From: Pandoraea cepalis | Lineage (GTDB): Bacteria > Pseudomonadota > Gammaproteobacteria > Burkholderiales > Burkholderiaceae | Assembly: GCF_902459665.1 (NCBI RefSeq) | Contig: NZ_CABPSL010000005.1 | Location: 62,001-126,000 of the forward strand | DNA length: 64,000 bases | Direction: 5' to 3' | Part shown: one piece after another, positions 1 through 9,419 of the stretch | Position numbering within the stretch: the first letter of the stretch is position 1 | Layout: every line of letters begins with the position of its first letter | Translations under genes and position numbers: made by a program | Notes under the pieces: generated by a model | What the model was told of the DNA's origin: nothing | What the model saw: only the letters and a program-made list of their open reading frames with translations | The model's database searches: none

Positions 1-595
1 CGAGCAGGTAGACTTCGCCGGTTTCGAGTTCGAGCGCCGACACACCGAGCACGTCGCCGTCTTCGTTGCGAATCAGGTCGAGCGCCATCCACTCCACGAA
101 GAAGTGGGTCTTGGCCGCCACGTTCTGTTGATACAGCGTGTGCAGCAGCGCGTGACCGGTACGGTCGGCGGCCGCGCAAGCGCGCTGGACCGGCTTCTCG
201 CCGTAATTGGCCGTGTGACCGCCGAACGGGCGCTGGTAGATCGTGCCGTCCGCGTTACGGTCGAACGGCATGCCGAAGTGTTCCAATTCGTAGACGGCGT
301 TCGGCGCCTGACGGCACATGAACTCGATCGCATCCTGGTCGCCGAGCCAGTCGGAGCCCTTGATGGTGTCGTAGAAGTGGTAGTGCCAGTTGTCTTCGCT
401 CATATTGCCGAGCGAGGCGCCAATGCCGCCCTGAGCGGCCACGGTATGCGAACGGGTGGGGAACACCTTGGACAGCACGGCGACCGACAGACCGGCCTTG
501 GCCAGTTGCAGCGACGCGCGCATGCCCGAACCACCTGCGCCCACGATGACAACGTCAAAGCGACGACGCGGCAGCGAATTTTTAATTGCAGCCAT
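1..595 (-). CDS. sdhA: Succinate dehydrogenase flavoprotein subunit, N-terminal part (truncated by window edge)
   Basis: This is the flavoprotein of complex II, which oxidises succinate to fumarate at the cytoplasmic face of the inner membrane. Visible are the FAD-binding Rossmann start [12 protein letters not shown] near residues 14-25 and the [10 protein letters not shown] motif, whose His covalently carries FAD in this family. About 198 residues are in the window and the C-terminus lies beyond base 1. The ATG at 593-595 follows sdhD by only a few bases, as in an sdhCDAB operon. sdhB should be next, outside the window. Confidence 0.97.
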   Translation of the reverse strand, partial: MAAIKNSLPRRRFDVVIVGAGGSGMRASLQLAKAGLSVAVLSKVFPTRSHTVAAQGGIGASLGNMSEDNWHYHFYDTIKGSDWLGDQDAIEFMCRQAPNAVYELEHFGMPFDRNADGTIYQRPFGGHTANYGEKPVQRACAAADRTGHALLHTLYQQNVAAKTHFFVEWMALDLIRNEDGDVLGVSALELETGEVYLL

Positions 596-598
596 TCT

Positions 599-964
599 TT
601 ACACTCTCCACAGAATCTGCGCGGCATAGCCAGCACACGCCAGCAGCCAGACGATCGTCAACGTGTACAGCGCCAGTCGCACACCGACCGGCTTGACGTA
701 GTCCATCCAGATGTCGCGCACACCGACCCACGCGTGATAGAACACCGCGAGCAGCGTGACGAACGTCGCCAGCTTCATCCACTGATGCGAAAAGATGCTT
801 GCCCAGCCTTCGTAGGAGAAATCCTTGGCGGTGAAGAACCACACCAGCAGGATCACGGTGTACACGGCCATGATGACCGCGGTCAGACGCTGCGCCATCC
901 AGTCGCGCAGGCCGTAGTGGGCGCCGACGACCAGGCGCTTCGAACCGATATTGTTCTGTGCCAT
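599..964 (-). CDS. sdhD: Succinate dehydrogenase membrane anchor subunit
   Basis: A 121-residue inner-membrane anchor of complex II that, with SdhC, holds heme b and the ubiquinone site. Three hydrophobic helices are evident (about residues 24-45, 60-82 and 95-118). The motif YHAWVGVRDIWMDYVK carries the His and Asp/Tyr residues expected for heme and quinone contacts in SdhD. It sits between sdhC (1-base gap) and sdhA (3-base gap), so translation is probably coupled. Its length is normal for the family. Confidence 0.95.
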   Translation of the reverse strand: MAQNNIGSKRLVVGAHYGLRDWMAQRLTAVIMAVYTVILLVWFFTAKDFSYEGWASIFSHQWMKLATFVTLLAVFYHAWVGVRDIWMDYVKPVGVRLALYTLTIVWLLACAGYAAQILWRV

Positions 965-965
965 C

Positions 966-1379
966 TTAGAACGCTCCGAACAGCTTGAGGGCGACGGCCA
1001 GCGTCAGCACCAGCGACACGACCAGCACGACCACGGCCGAATTCTTGCCGCCTTCCTTGCTCACGGCGTCGTGATTGAAGTCCATGCGCAGATGGCGCAC
1101 GCCGGCGCAGAAGTGCTGCAGGAAGCCCCACGACAGTGCCAGGATGACAAGTTTGACAAACCAGTTGGAGGCGATGCTTCGCAGAACGTCGAAGCTGAGT
1201 TCCGACGTGAGGCTCTGTTCGAACAAATAAAGCGCGAACGGCAACAGAAGGAACAAGATCACACCGCTAATACGGTGCAGAATGGACACGATCCCAGCCA
1301 GCGGGAGACGGTACGAGACAATCTGTCCAATACCGATATTCCTGTAGACTGGCCGCTCTTTTTTTACCACTTCAGCCAT
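966..1379 (-). CDS. sdhC: Succinate dehydrogenase cytochrome b556 subunit
   Basis: The first gene of the sdh operon encodes a 137-residue membrane subunit of complex II. Family signatures are PVYRNIGIGQI, SILHRISGV and QHFCAGVRHLRMDF, the last carrying the likely heme-ligand His, with three membrane helices. I chose the ATG at 1379 because GGGG lies about six bases upstream. The in-frame ATG at 1391 adds four residues but has no Shine-Dalgarno. A weak promoter candidate lies upstream (minus-strand TAAAAT at 1411-1416, GTGCAA at 1434-1439, 17-base spacer). Confidence 0.95.
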   Translation of the reverse strand: MAEVVKKERPVYRNIGIGQIVSYRLPLAGIVSILHRISGVILFLLLPFALYLFEQSLTSELSFDVLRSIASNWFVKLVILALSWGFLQHFCAGVRHLRMDFNHDAVSKEGGKNSAVVVLVVSLVLTLAVALKLFGAF

Positions 1380-1569
1380 GCTAGACCCCATGTAGTTACA
1401 TCAGCCCCAGATTTTAGCGCCGATTCTAGTGCGTTGCACCATACCGGTTCCAATGCTCCGGAAATTCCTGCCGGCAGCACGCACTCCGCCGCCTCTCATG
1501 CTCGACTTTCAGGCACTCACCGGCCACGACGCCGGCTCGCCCCTGGGAAGTCACCACCCTCTCAATGCG

Positions 1570-2412
1570 TCAACTCAATTCGTTCTGGTAATGATGTTCC
1601 GTCGTCACGTACCAGCCCCGGCGCACTTCCACCGGCTTGTCCCCATAAGTGTAGGAAACGCGCTCGACGCTCAACAGCGGGAACCCCTTCGGCACCTTGA
1701 GCAGATCGGCGGTCATGTCGTCCGCGGCCACGGCGCGAACTTTTTCCACGGCGCGAATCATGCGTGTGCCGAATTCATCTTCGAACAGGCCGTACATCGG
1801 CCCCTTGTATTCATTCAGCCTTTCCGCCGTCAAGCCGCGGAAAAGTGCGCCCGGCAACCAGATTTCGTCGAGCACCGTGGGACGGTCCGAGAAATCCATC
1901 ATGCGGCGGATCAGAATGACGCCATCGCCTGCGCGCAAATCGAGCTGGCGCGCGATTTCCGCCGGCGCACGCATACGGCGGCACTCGATCAGGCGGCTGG
2001 GCGGGTGATGGGGTTCGCCCGAATCGGGCGCGAGTCGCAGAAACCGGAACTGCACCCGGTCCTCGTGATGGGTCGCGACGAACGTGCCGCGCCCCTGACG
2101 GCGCACAAGCAGGTTTTCTGCAGCCAGCTCGTCGATGGCTTTGCGCACCGTTCCCTGGCTCACCTTGAAACGGGCGGCCAGCTCGACTTCGCTGGGAATG
2201 ATTTCGCCGGGCTTCCATTCGCCGGCTTGCAGACCCTGGGTAATGAGCCCCTTGATCTGCTGGTACAGCGGGCTGAAGGTCGGCGACGCCCCTGCCGAAG
2301 CCGCACTCTGCGGGGCCTGGGAGGCCGGTGCGGCGTCACGCGCGCTGTCCGGTCGCTGCGGAGCATCGACAGGCGTCGTGGGGTTGGATGTGTCGCGAAC
2401 ATTCGCATTCAT
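1570..2412 (-). CDS. GntR-family transcriptional regulator with UTRA domain (HutC subfamily)
   Basis: A 280-residue regulator. Residues 1-46 are a low-complexity Ala/Pro/Ser tail. About 48-115 form the GntR winged helix (SPLYQQIKGLI, PGEIIPSEVELAARFKVSQG, TVRKAIDELAAENLLVRRQG). About 130-275 match a UTRA ligand-binding domain. It lies between sdhC (same strand) and mdh (divergent), a conserved position in Burkholderiaceae, which suggests it senses a metabolite and controls TCA genes. That role and the ligand are inferred. A longer start at 2436 is possible, but the ATG at 2410-2412 is more typical. A perfect palindrome in its own upstream region (2469-2488) is the likely operator. Confidence 0.88.
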   Translation of the reverse strand: MNANVRDTSNPTTPVDAPQRPDSARDAAPASQAPQSAASAGASPTFSPLYQQIKGLITQGLQAGEWKPGEIIPSEVELAARFKVSQGTVRKAIDELAAENLLVRRQGRGTFVATHHEDRVQFRFLRLAPDSGEPHHPPSRLIECRRMRAPAEIARQLDLRAGDGVILIRRMMDFSDRPTVLDEIWLPGALFRGLTAERLNEYKGPMYGLFEDEFGTRMIRAVEKVRAVAADDMTADLLKVPKGFPLLSVERVSYTYGDKPVEVRRGWYVTTEHHYQNELS

Positions 2413-2468
2413 GGCGGCGATTTGACCACAAATCAAGACCTTCGTCTATCGAATAACAGCAATAATCC

Positions 2469-2488
2469 TATGTCTTATATAAGACATA
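2469..2488. promoter_or_regulatory. Perfect 20-bp palindrome, probable GntR operator
   Basis: The sequence TATGTCTTATATAAGACATA is a perfect inverted repeat. It sits 8 bp upstream of the mdh -35 box and 57 bp upstream of the divergent GntR start. A shorter related palindrome, TCTTATAAGA, lies at 2565-2574, downstream of the predicted mdh transcription start. AT-rich palindromes of this type are typical HutC/GntR operators. Binding by the adjacent regulator is inferred. Confidence 0.6.
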
Positions 2489-2496
2489 AGATACAG

Positions 2497-2525
2497 TTGA
2501 CATTCGTTGTGGTGACTCCTACACT
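2497..2525 (+). promoter_or_regulatory. Sigma70 promoter of mdh
   Basis: TTGACA at 2497-2502 and TACACT at 2520-2525 are separated by exactly 17 bp, giving a near-consensus housekeeping promoter. The start point would fall near 2532, leaving a leader of about 220 nt before the mdh ATG. The TCTTATAAGA palindrome at 2565-2574 would lie in the initially transcribed region, a position suited to repression. Confidence 0.65.
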
Positions 2526-2752
2526 GGCGCGGGCTAACAGGGGCCTGCAGACGCAGCACGACTATCTTATAAGAGAGTCCGGCGCTTCGCACTTATTCAC
2601 GGCAGTCGACCCCGCAGCCCGCAAGCTTCCGTAGGTCAAGGAATTTTAGGGGCTTTGTGTGACGCGGCGCTGTCAGCCTGGCGAAAATGCCACCCGGACG
2701 GCGAGCTTACTCCGAGCTTCGCAGGAATTTGTACACGTCTGGAGAGATTCTC

Positions 2753-3736
2753 ATGGCAAAACCCGCAATGCGTGTCGCCGTCACCGGCGCCGCTGGCCAA
2801 ATCGGCTACTCCCTGCTGTTCCGCATCGCCAATGGCGACATGCTCGGCAAGGATCAGCCCGTCATCCTGCAACTGCTCGACCTCCCGCAAGCTCAAGCCG
2901 CCGTCAAGGGCGTTGTGATGGAGCTGGAAGATTGCGCATTCCCGCTGCTCGCCGGCGTGGTTGTGACCGACGACCCCAAGGTCGCCTTCAAGGATGCCGA
3001 CGTCGCCCTGCTGGTGGGTGCCCGTCCGCGCTCGAAGGGCATGGAGCGCAAGGATCTGCTCGAAGCCAACGGCGCAATCTTCACGGTGCAGGGCAAGGCC
3101 CTGGATGAAGTCGCCAAGCGTGACGTCAAGGTGCTGGTCGTCGGCAACCCGGCCAACACCAACGCCTATATCGCCATGAAGTCGGCACCGAACCTGCCGA
3201 AGGAAAACTTCACCGCGATGCTGCGCCTGGACCACAATCGCGCCCTCTCGCAACTCGCCGCCAAGACCGGCAAGCCGGTCGCGAGCATCGAGAAGCTGGC
3301 CGTGTGGGGCAACCACTCGCCGACGATGTACGCCGACTACCGCTTCGCCACGATCGACGGCCAGAGCGTCAAGTCGATGATCAACGACGACGTGTGGAAC
3401 AACGACGTGTTCCTGCCCACGGTCGGCAAGCGCGGCGCCGCCATCATCGAAGCCCGTGGCCTGTCGTCGGCCGCTTCGGCAGCCAACGCGGCCATCGACC
3501 ACATCCATGACTGGGTGCTGGGCTCGAACGGCAAGTGGGTCACGATGGGTATCCCGTCGGACGGCTCGTACGGCATTCCGCAAGACGTGATCTACGGCGT
3601 GCCGGTGATCTGCGAAAACGGCAAGTACAAGCGCGTGGAAGGCCTCGAGATCGACGCCTATTCGCGCGAAAAGATGAACTTCACGCTCAACGAACTCGAA
3701 GAAGAGCGCGCTGGCGTGGCACATCTGCTGGGCTAA
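2753..3736 (+). CDS. mdh: Malate dehydrogenase
   Basis: A 327-residue NAD-dependent malate dehydrogenase interconverting malate and oxaloacetate in the TCA cycle. Visible are the Rossmann motif [21 protein letters not shown] near the N-terminus, the [15 protein letters not shown] strand, MLRLDHNRA with the catalytic-site Arg/Asp, and the catalytic His in [10 protein letters not shown]. The length matches the 327-328-residue beta/actinobacterial type. The ATG at 2753 has GGAGAG six bases upstream. A longer frame beginning at 2687 lacks family similarity and is rejected. Confidence 0.97.
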   Translation: MAKPAMRVAVTGAAGQIGYSLLFRIANGDMLGKDQPVILQLLDLPQAQAAVKGVVMELEDCAFPLLAGVVVTDDPKVAFKDADVALLVGARPRSKGMERKDLLEANGAIFTVQGKALDEVAKRDVKVLVVGNPANTNAYIAMKSAPNLPKENFTAMLRLDHNRALSQLAAKTGKPVASIEKLAVWGNHSPTMYADYRFATIDGQSVKSMINDDVWNNDVFLPTVGKRGAAIIEARGLSSAASAANAAIDHIHDWVLGSNGKWVTMGIPSDGSYGIPQDVIYGVPVICENGKYKRVEGLEIDAYSREKMNFTLNELEEERAGVAHLLG

Positions 3737-4308
3737 TCCCCCAGGGACTCGACCCCGGACGCCGTCATAAGCGTCGTCGGGGGCCGAAACTGCGCCGGCG
3801 GCTTACCCCCACTGCCGGCGCAACTCCCGCGATCGACGGAACGGCTTTAACGTCCGCAGCCCAGTGACGACATTTTGCGCAACGGTCCGCGCCATCTATC
3901 GCGCTATGACCCCGGCACGACGTCACGCAACACCGAGCGATTTCTTGGCCAAGCCAATGCCACGCCTGACTGCCGCACCCCGCGCGCCACACCGGACGAC
4001 CGGTGAGCGCGCAATGCCCGCAGCGAGCGCGCCGCATGATGCCCGGCGTTGGCTTCGCCAAGCTTCCCGCCCGACCCCCGTCATGTCCTCGCTCGACAAC
4101 GGCTTCACGCGCGAGCGCCGTCCGGCCCCGCGCCCTCTCGAATTCCGCACTGCAACACCCCGTTCAACGACGCCGGTCCGTACCGCCGACGCCAATGGCG
4201 CTTCGCACGAAGGAATTGAAAAAATTTGTACGGTGACGCCGACCAACGCAAACTTCGTACGATAATCTGCGTTTTTGTCGCACCTTACCTATTGTTTGGA
4301 GATTCACC
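3737..4308. other. Intergenic region, no gene supported
   Basis: About 570 bp between mdh and the lysozyme-inhibitor-like gene. The open frames here (for example 3864-4265 on plus and 3923-4246 on minus) are Arg/Pro/Ala-rich, overlap one another on both strands and resemble no family. An imperfect GC-rich hairpin at about 3749-3780 may help end mdh transcription but has no T tract. AT-rich sequence at 4210-4270 (GATAAT at 4261-4266) probably holds the promoter of the next gene, without a clear -35. Confidence 0.5.
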
Positions 4309-4806
4309 ATGAAGAAGCTTTGCCTGACCGTGTTGGTCGCCCTTTGCTCTGCCGCCATCGTGCCCGCCGCGTTTGCCACTGAACCGGCCAGCAAGACGAC
4401 GGCCAAGAAGGCCGCACCGAAGAAGAAGCTCAAGCACGCGCCGGCCAAGAAGAAGGCGACCGTTGCCGCTACGCCGGTGCAACCGGTGGACGGTTCGGAA
4501 CTGTGGAGCTGCAAGGAAAACGAGAAGCTCTTTATCAAGGGCGACATGAAACGCGACCAGGTGCTCACCATGTTCTGGGAAGGTCGCAACTACAAGCTGC
4601 CGCGTCAGCAGACGACGACCGGTGCAGACCGTTTCTACGACGCCGCCAGCGGTTTGGATCTGGTGGTGATTCCGGCCAAGGCCATGCTGTTCACGCACCG
4701 TGATGGCGGCAGCCGACTGGCCGACGAGTGTTTGACGCGCGAAATGGCGGAGCACGACAAGCTCGCCCCGACGCAATCGGTTCAACTGATCAATGTGACC
4801 AACTGA
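4309..4806 (+). CDS. Exported lysozyme-inhibitor-like (MliC-type) protein with Lys/Ala-rich linker
   Basis: A 165-residue protein with a classical signal peptide (residues 1-23, cleavage after AFA). A very basic Lys/Ala/Pro linker follows (about 28-50), then a globular domain (about 62-145). In the domain, WSCKENEKL (Cys68), the LPRQ/TGADRFYD region, the aliphatic strand LDLVVIPAKAMLFTH and ADECLT (Cys141) fit the small beta-barrel MliC/PliC fold with one disulfide. Such proteins block host c-type lysozymes in the periplasm. There is no lipobox, so it would be soluble. GGAGA precedes the ATG. The family assignment is moderate and comes from motif layout only. Confidence 0.6.
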   Translation: MKKLCLTVLVALCSAAIVPAAFATEPASKTTAKKAAPKKKLKHAPAKKKATVAATPVQPVDGSELWSCKENEKLFIKGDMKRDQVLTMFWEGRNYKLPRQQTTTGADRFYDAASGLDLVVIPAKAMLFTHRDGGSRLADECLTREMAEHDKLAPTQSVQLINVTN

Positions 4807-5016
4807 GCCACGCTCGGTTGACATCGATCGCTCGAGGCGCCGGCCGCTTTCCTGTTGCCGCCTCGGCATGACATGCAGTCCCCGGCGTACCGGTTACGCC
4901 GGTCGCTCGCCGTACCGGCATCGACACGGGCGCCCACGCCGGCGCCCCTGCGATGCCGGGTTTCATCGAATGGCATTACCACCGCTTCGTTTTTCTGTAT
5001 CACTCAAGGAAAGATC

Positions 5017-7725
5017 ATGGCCCACAACCTCCACAAAACGCTTAAAGAGTTCAAGCTCGGCGGCGACAAGAAAGGCAAGTTCTACTCGCTGCCCCAACTG
5101 GGTAAAGCCCTGGGTGTGAACGTCGAACGCCTGCCGGTGTCGATCCGCATCGTGCTCGAGTCGGTGCTGCGCAATTGCGACGGCAAGAAGGTCACCGAGG
5201 CGCACGTCCAGCAACTGGCCAACTGGAAGCCGAATGCCGAGCGCGTCGACGAAATCCCGTTCGTCGTGGCACGCGTTGTGCTGCAGGATTTCACGGGCGT
5301 ACCGCTGCTGGCCGATCTGGCCGCGATGCGTAACGTTGCCGAGCGCCAGGGCAAGAACCCGAAGCGCATCGAGCCGCTCGTGCCGGTGGATCTGGTGGTT
5401 GACCACTCGGTCACGATCGATCACTTCCGCGAGAAGAAGGCGCTCGACCTGAACATGAAGCTGGAATTCCAGCGCAACAACGAACGCTATCAGTTCATGA
5501 AGTGGGGGATGCAGGCGTTCGACACATTCGGCGTCGTGCAACCGGGCTATGGCATCGTGCACCAGGTGAACCTGGAATACCTCGCCCGTGGCGTGCACAA
5601 GAAGGACCACGTGTTCTACCCGGACACCCTGGTCGGTACCGACAGCCACACGACCATGATCAACGGTATCGGCGTGGTGGGCTGGGGCGTGGGCGGCATC
5701 GAAGCCGAAGCCGGCATGCTGGGTCAACCGGTGTACTTCCTCACGCCTGACGTTGTCGGTGTGGAGCTGACGGGCCGTCTGCGCGAAGGCGTGACCGCCA
5801 CCGATCTGGTGCTGACGATCACGGAAATGCTGCGCCGCGAGAAGGTCGTCGGCAAGTTCGTCGAATTCTTCGGCGAAGGCACGACGAGCCTGGCGCTGCC
5901 GGACCGCGCCACCATCGCCAATATGGCGCCGGAATATGGTGCCACGATGGGCTTCTTCCCGGTCGACGAAAAGACGATCGACTACTTCAAAGGCACGGGT
6001 CGCACGAAGTCGGAAATCGACGCCTTCGAATCGTACTTCAAGGCCCAGAAGCTGTTCGGCATTCCGAAGAAGAACGACATCGACTACACGAAGACGCTGT
6101 CGCTGGATCTGGGCACGGTGGCACCGTCGCTGGCGGGTCCGAAGCGTCCGCAGGACCGCATCGAAATCGGCAACGTGAAGTCGACGTTCAAGGACCTGTT
6201 CACGAAGCCGGTCGCCGAGAACGGTTTCAACAAGACCGAAGCGCAGTTCGACACAACTTACAAGACCGCTGGCGGCATCGACGTGAACAACGGCGACGTG
6301 CTGATCGCGGCCATCACGTCGTGCACGAACACGTCGAACCCGAGCGTGCTGCTCGCGGCCGGCCTGCTGGCCAAGAAGGCGGTGGAAGCCGGCCTGAAGG
6401 TCGCACCGCACATCAAGACGTCGCTCGCCCCGGGAAGCCGCGTGGTGACCGAGTACCTCGAAGCGGCCGGCCTGCTGCCGTACCTCGAGAAGTTGGGTTT
6501 TGGCGTGACGGCCTACGGCTGCACGACCTGTATCGGTAATGCTGGCGATCTGACGGCCGAGCTGAACGACGTGATCGTGAAGAACGACATGGTTGCCGCC
6601 GCCGTACTGTCGGGCAACCGTAACTTCGAAGCGCGCATTCACCCGAACATTCGTGCCAACTTCCTGGCGTCGCCGCCGCTGGTCGTGGCCTACGCCATCG
6701 CCGGCAACGTCACGCGCGACCTGATGACCGAGCCGGTCGGCAAGGGCCGTGGCGGAAAGGAGATCTTCCTGGGCGACATTTGGCCGACCAGCGAAGAAGT
6801 CCAGAAGCTGATGAAGTTCGCGATGAACGCGAAGACCTTCAAGGCGAACTACGACACTGTGAAGGATCCGAGCCCGCTGTGGGCCAAGGTCAAGGGTTCG
6901 AAGGGCCAGGTCTACGATTGGCCGGGTTCGACGTACATCGCCGAGCCGCCGTTCTTCGAAGGCTTCACGATGGAGCCGAACGCCGACATCAAACCGATCC
7001 ATGGCGCGCGCGCGCTGGGCGTGTTCGGCGACTCGGTCACGACCGACCACATCAGCCCGGCCGGCTCCATCAAGGAAAGCTCGCCCGCAGGCAAGTGGCT
7101 GCTCGAAAACGGCGTGCTCAAGGCCGATTTCAACAGCTACGGCTCGCGTCGTGGTAACCACGAAGTGATGATGCGCGGCACGTTCGCCAACGTGCGCATC
7201 AAGAACCTGATGATCCCGGTGCAGGCCGACGGCTCGCGCGTGGAAGGCGGCCTGACGATTCACCAGCCGAGCGGCGAACAGTTGTCGATCTACGACGCTG
7301 CGATGAAGTATGTCGGCGAGAACACCCCGACGGTGGTGTTCGGTGGCGAAGAGTACGGTACGGGTTCGTCGCGTGACTGGGCGGCCAAGGGCACGCAACT
7401 GCTGGGCGTGAAGGCGGTCATCGCGCGCTCGTTCGAGCGTATCCACCGCTCGAACCTGGTCGGCATGGGCGTGCTGCCTTTGCAGTTCAAGGGGTCGGAC
7501 AGCGCCCAGTCGCTGGGCATCACGGGCGAAGAAACGTACGACATCGAAGGTCTGTCGGCCGATATCAAGCCGCAACAGGACGTCACGCTGGTGATCCATC
7601 GCAAGAACGGCGACACGCAAAAGGTGCAAGTCCTGCTGCGTATCGACACACCGATCGAAGTGGATTACTACAAGCATGGCGGCATTCTGCCGTTCGTGCT
7701 GCGTCAGTTGTTGGCCGCTGCCTGA
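5017..7725 (+). CDS. acnA: Aconitate hydratase A
   Basis: A 902-residue [4Fe-4S] aconitase that isomerises citrate to isocitrate in the cytoplasm. Cluster ligands are visible in SCTNTSNPS and in YGCTTCIGN. Other signatures are [21 protein letters not shown], the swivel-domain start [15 protein letters not shown] and [10 protein letters not shown]. The length equals the AcnA/IRP class rather than AcnB. The ATG at 5017 has AAGGAAA upstream. The frame is open back to 4855, but the added N-terminus is not aconitase-like. The gene is monocistronic and ends in a strong terminator. Confidence 0.97.
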   Translation: MAHNLHKTLKEFKLGGDKKGKFYSLPQLGKALGVNVERLPVSIRIVLESVLRNCDGKKVTEAHVQQLANWKPNAERVDEIPFVVARVVLQDFTGVPLLADLAAMRNVAERQGKNPKRIEPLVPVDLVVDHSVTIDHFREKKALDLNMKLEFQRNNERYQFMKWGMQAFDTFGVVQPGYGIVHQVNLEYLARGVHKKDHVFYPDTLVGTDSHTTMINGIGVVGWGVGGIEAEAGMLGQPVYFLTPDVVGVELTGRLREGVTATDLVLTITEMLRREKVVGKFVEFFGEGTTSLALPDRATIANMAPEYGATMGFFPVDEKTIDYFKGTGRTKSEIDAFESYFKAQKLFGIPKKNDIDYTKTLSLDLGTVAPSLAGPKRPQDRIEIGNVKSTFKDLFTKPVAENGFNKTEAQFDTTYKTAGGIDVNNGDVLIAAITSCTNTSNPSVLLAAGLLAKKAVEAGLKVAPHIKTSLAPGSRVVTEYLEAAGLLPYLEKLGFGVTAYGCTTCIGNAGDLTAELNDVIVKNDMVAAAVLSGNRNFEARIHPNIRANFLASPPLVVAYAIAGNVTRDLMTEPVGKGRGGKEIFLGDIWPTSEEVQKLMKFAMNAKTFKANYDTVKDPSPLWAKVKGSKGQVYDWPGSTYIAEPPFFEGFTMEPNADIKPIHGARALGVFGDSVTTDHISPAGSIKESSPAGKWLLENGVLKADFNSYGSRRGNHEVMMRGTFANVRIKNLMIPVQADGSRVEGGLTIHQPSGEQLSIYDAAMKYVGENTPTVVFGGEEYGTGSSRDWAAKGTQLLGVKAVIARSFERIHRSNLVGMGVLPLQFKGSDSAQSLGITGEETYDIEGLSADIKPQQDVTLVIHRKNGDTQKVQVLLRIDTPIEVDYYKHGGILPFVLRQLLAAA

Positions 7726-7749
7726 TCAGCCACGCTGTCATGACCCACG

Positions 7750-7813
7750 CTGCCGGGTGACGATTCGTTGCCCGGCAGACTGCAAAACCCGGCCTCGTGC
7801 CGGGTTTTGTCTT
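7750..7813 (+). terminator. Rho-independent terminator of acnA, preceded by a second hairpin
   Basis: AAAACCCGGC at 7784-7793, a five-base loop, and GCCGGGTTTT at 7799-7808 form a perfect 10-bp stem ending in a T-rich run. Just upstream, CTGCCGGG (7750-7757) pairs with CCCGGCAG (7771-7778). The two stacked hairpins lie 25-80 bases after the acnA stop. Confidence 0.8.
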
Positions 7814-7834
7814 GTTGGGAGGATGTGTCGCTGT

Positions 7835-7879
7835 CATGTCCGAAAATGACTAGCGCCTCATACGCCTCGCGCGTAGAGT
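7835..7879 (+). promoter_or_regulatory. Putative upstream element CATGTCCGAAAA and -10-like box of the alkylation-repair operon
   Basis: The 12-mer CATGTCCGAAAA (7835-7846) recurs exactly at 15762-15773. Both copies are followed downstream by TAGA(A/G)TGGCGG, here at 7874-7884, whose TAGAGT could be a -10 box. Position in front of an Ada-type regulator suggests an autoregulatory site. This is inference from repetition only. Confidence 0.35.
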
Positions 7880-7925
7880 GGCGGGCATAGTCTCTGCCCT
7901 CTTGCCGCCGGACCCACGCCGCCCC

Positions 7926-9419
7926 ATGTCCATGCCCCTCGATCCCGAAGTCTGCTACAAGGCCGTCAGCGCTCGCGACCGGCGCTTCGACGGTTGGTTC
8001 TTCGTCGGCGTGTCGTCGACCGGCATCTACTGCCGGCCGGTGTGCAACGTGCGCACGCCCCGCTTTGAAAATTGCTCGTTCCATGGCAGCGCCGCCGCTG
8101 CAGAGAAGGCTGGCTTTCGTCCGTGCCTGAAATGCCGTCCCGAACTCGCACCTGGCCTCGCCCGTTTCGACGCCACCCGCGAACTCGCCGACGCCGCAGC
8201 CGCCATGATCGACGAAGGCTTCCTCAATCACGCCGGCCTCCCCGCCCTGGCAGCCCGAATCGGCATCACGGAACGCCATCTGCGCCGCATCTTTGCGGAC
8301 GAATTCGGCGTCTCCCCAGTCGAATACGCGCAGACGCAACGACTTCTGCTGGCCAAGCGTCTGCTCACCGATACGGTCATGCCCGTCACGGAGGTCGCCC
8401 TCGCCGCCGGCTTCGGCAGCGTTCGACGCTTCAACGGTCTCTTCAAGACCCGCTACGGCTTCGCCCCCGGCCGGCTCCGCCTGAACGCGCGCCACGATGC
8501 CCTTCCCGACAGCGATCTCGTGTTCCAGCTCGCTTATCGACCGCCCTTTGCCTGGCACGCCCTGCTCGATTTTCTCGGCAACCGTGCCATCGAAGGCGTC
8601 GAGCGGCGCGAGGGCGACGTCTATACCCGCACGCTGAGCCTCGAACGCCAGGACGGGCAGACGGCCACGGGCTGGTGTCGCGTCACCCCGCTACCGGATC
8701 GCCATGCGCTTCAGGTGACATTGCCGCCCACGCTGGCCGGCAGCGTGCCGCAGGTGCTGGCCAAGCTTCGACATTTGTTCGATCTCGGCGCGCGCCCGGA
8801 CGTAATCGACGCTCACCTCGGCCCACTCGCCGCGGCGACGCCCGGCCTGCGCGTCCCGGGGGCGGTCGATGGTTTCGAGATCGCCGTGCGCGCCATCGTC
8901 GGCCAGCAGATCACCGTCAAAGGCGCCCGACGCCTGCTCGGCCGGCTCGCGCAACGCTTCGGCACGCCCCTGCCCACCCCAGCGCACGGTCTGACGCACA
9001 CGTTCCCGAGCGCCGCGCAACTCCTCGCCGTGCGCCCCGACGCCCTCGGCGAAGCCGGTATCATTCGGAGTCGCATCGCCGCCATTCACGGGGTGGCGCA
9101 GGTGATCGTCGATGGCCGCTTGCGGCTGGATCCCCTCGCGCCCCTGGACGCCACAATGGCGGCTCTGCTCGCGATCAAGGGCATTGGCCCCTGGACGGCG
9201 CAGTACATCGCAATGCGCGCGCTCGGCTCTCCCGATGCCATGCCGGTCGACGATCTGGTGCTGCGTCAGGCGCTCGGCGCGGCCGATGGGCGCGCCGTCG
9301 CCGCGCGGGCGGCACAATGGGCGCCATGGCGGGCGTATGCCGCGCTGCACGTCTGGCGCGCGGCAGCACAGGGACCGGCGGGCCAGCCGGTCGAGACGTT
9401 GCAGGAGGTGTGCGCATGA
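7926..9419 (+). CDS. Ada-type zinc/HTH domain fused to AlkA 3-methyladenine DNA glycosylase
   Basis: A 497-residue fusion. The Ada N-terminal methyl-phosphotriester domain has zinc ligands Cys36, Cys40, Cys67 and Cys70 (CRPVC, CLKC). An AraC-type HTH follows at about 85-185 (SPVEYAQTQRLLLAKRLLTDT, EVALAAGFGSVRRFN). The C-terminal half is AlkA: an N-terminal AlkA domain, then a HhH-GPD fold with LLAIKGIGPWTAQYIAMRAL and the catalytic-Asp region PVDDLVLRQ. It should sense methylated phosphates, switch on transcription and excise alkylated bases. It overlaps ogt by 4 bp, so the two proteins together supply all Ada/AlkA activities. I chose the ATG at 7926; 7932 is also possible. Confidence 0.92.
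   Translation: MSMPLDPEVCYKAVSARDRRFDGWFFVGVSSTGIYCRPVCNVRTPRFENCSFHGSAAAAEKAGFRPCLKCRPELAPGLARFDATRELADAAAAMIDEGFLNHAGLPALAARIGITERHLRRIFADEFGVSPVEYAQTQRLLLAKRLLTDTVMPVTEVALAAGFGSVRRFNGLFKTRYGFAPGRLRLNARHDALPDSDLVFQLAYRPPFAWHALLDFLGNRAIEGVERREGDVYTRTLSLERQDGQTATGWCRVTPLPDRHALQVTLPPTLAGSVPQVLAKLRHLFDLGARPDVIDAHLGPLAAATPGLRVPGAVDGFEIAVRAIVGQQITVKGARRLLGRLAQRFGTPLPTPAHGLTHTFPSAAQLLAVRPDALGEAGIIRSRIAAIHGVAQVIVDGRLRLDPLAPLDATMAALLAIKGIGPWTAQYIAMRALGSPDAMPVDDLVLRQALGAADGRAVAARAAQWAPWRAYAALHVWRAAAQGPAGQPVETLQEVCA

Noticed and set aside
1390-1401. ATGTA-GT-TACAT inverted repeat upstream of the sdhC start
   Set aside because: Only five bases per arm and unrelated to the TCTTATA-type palindromes near mdh; too short to claim as an operator.
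3864-4265. Candidate gene of 133 codons in the gap after mdh
   Set aside because: No Shine-Dalgarno, Arg/Ala/Pro-rich, and overlapped by equally open frames on the other strand; no recognisable domain.
4963-7677. Minus-strand frame of about 900 codons opposite acnA
   Set aside because: Antisense shadow of acnA. Similar long shadows lie opposite nuoM, nuoN, nuoF, nuoD, mdh and trpS; all are explained by high third-position GC.
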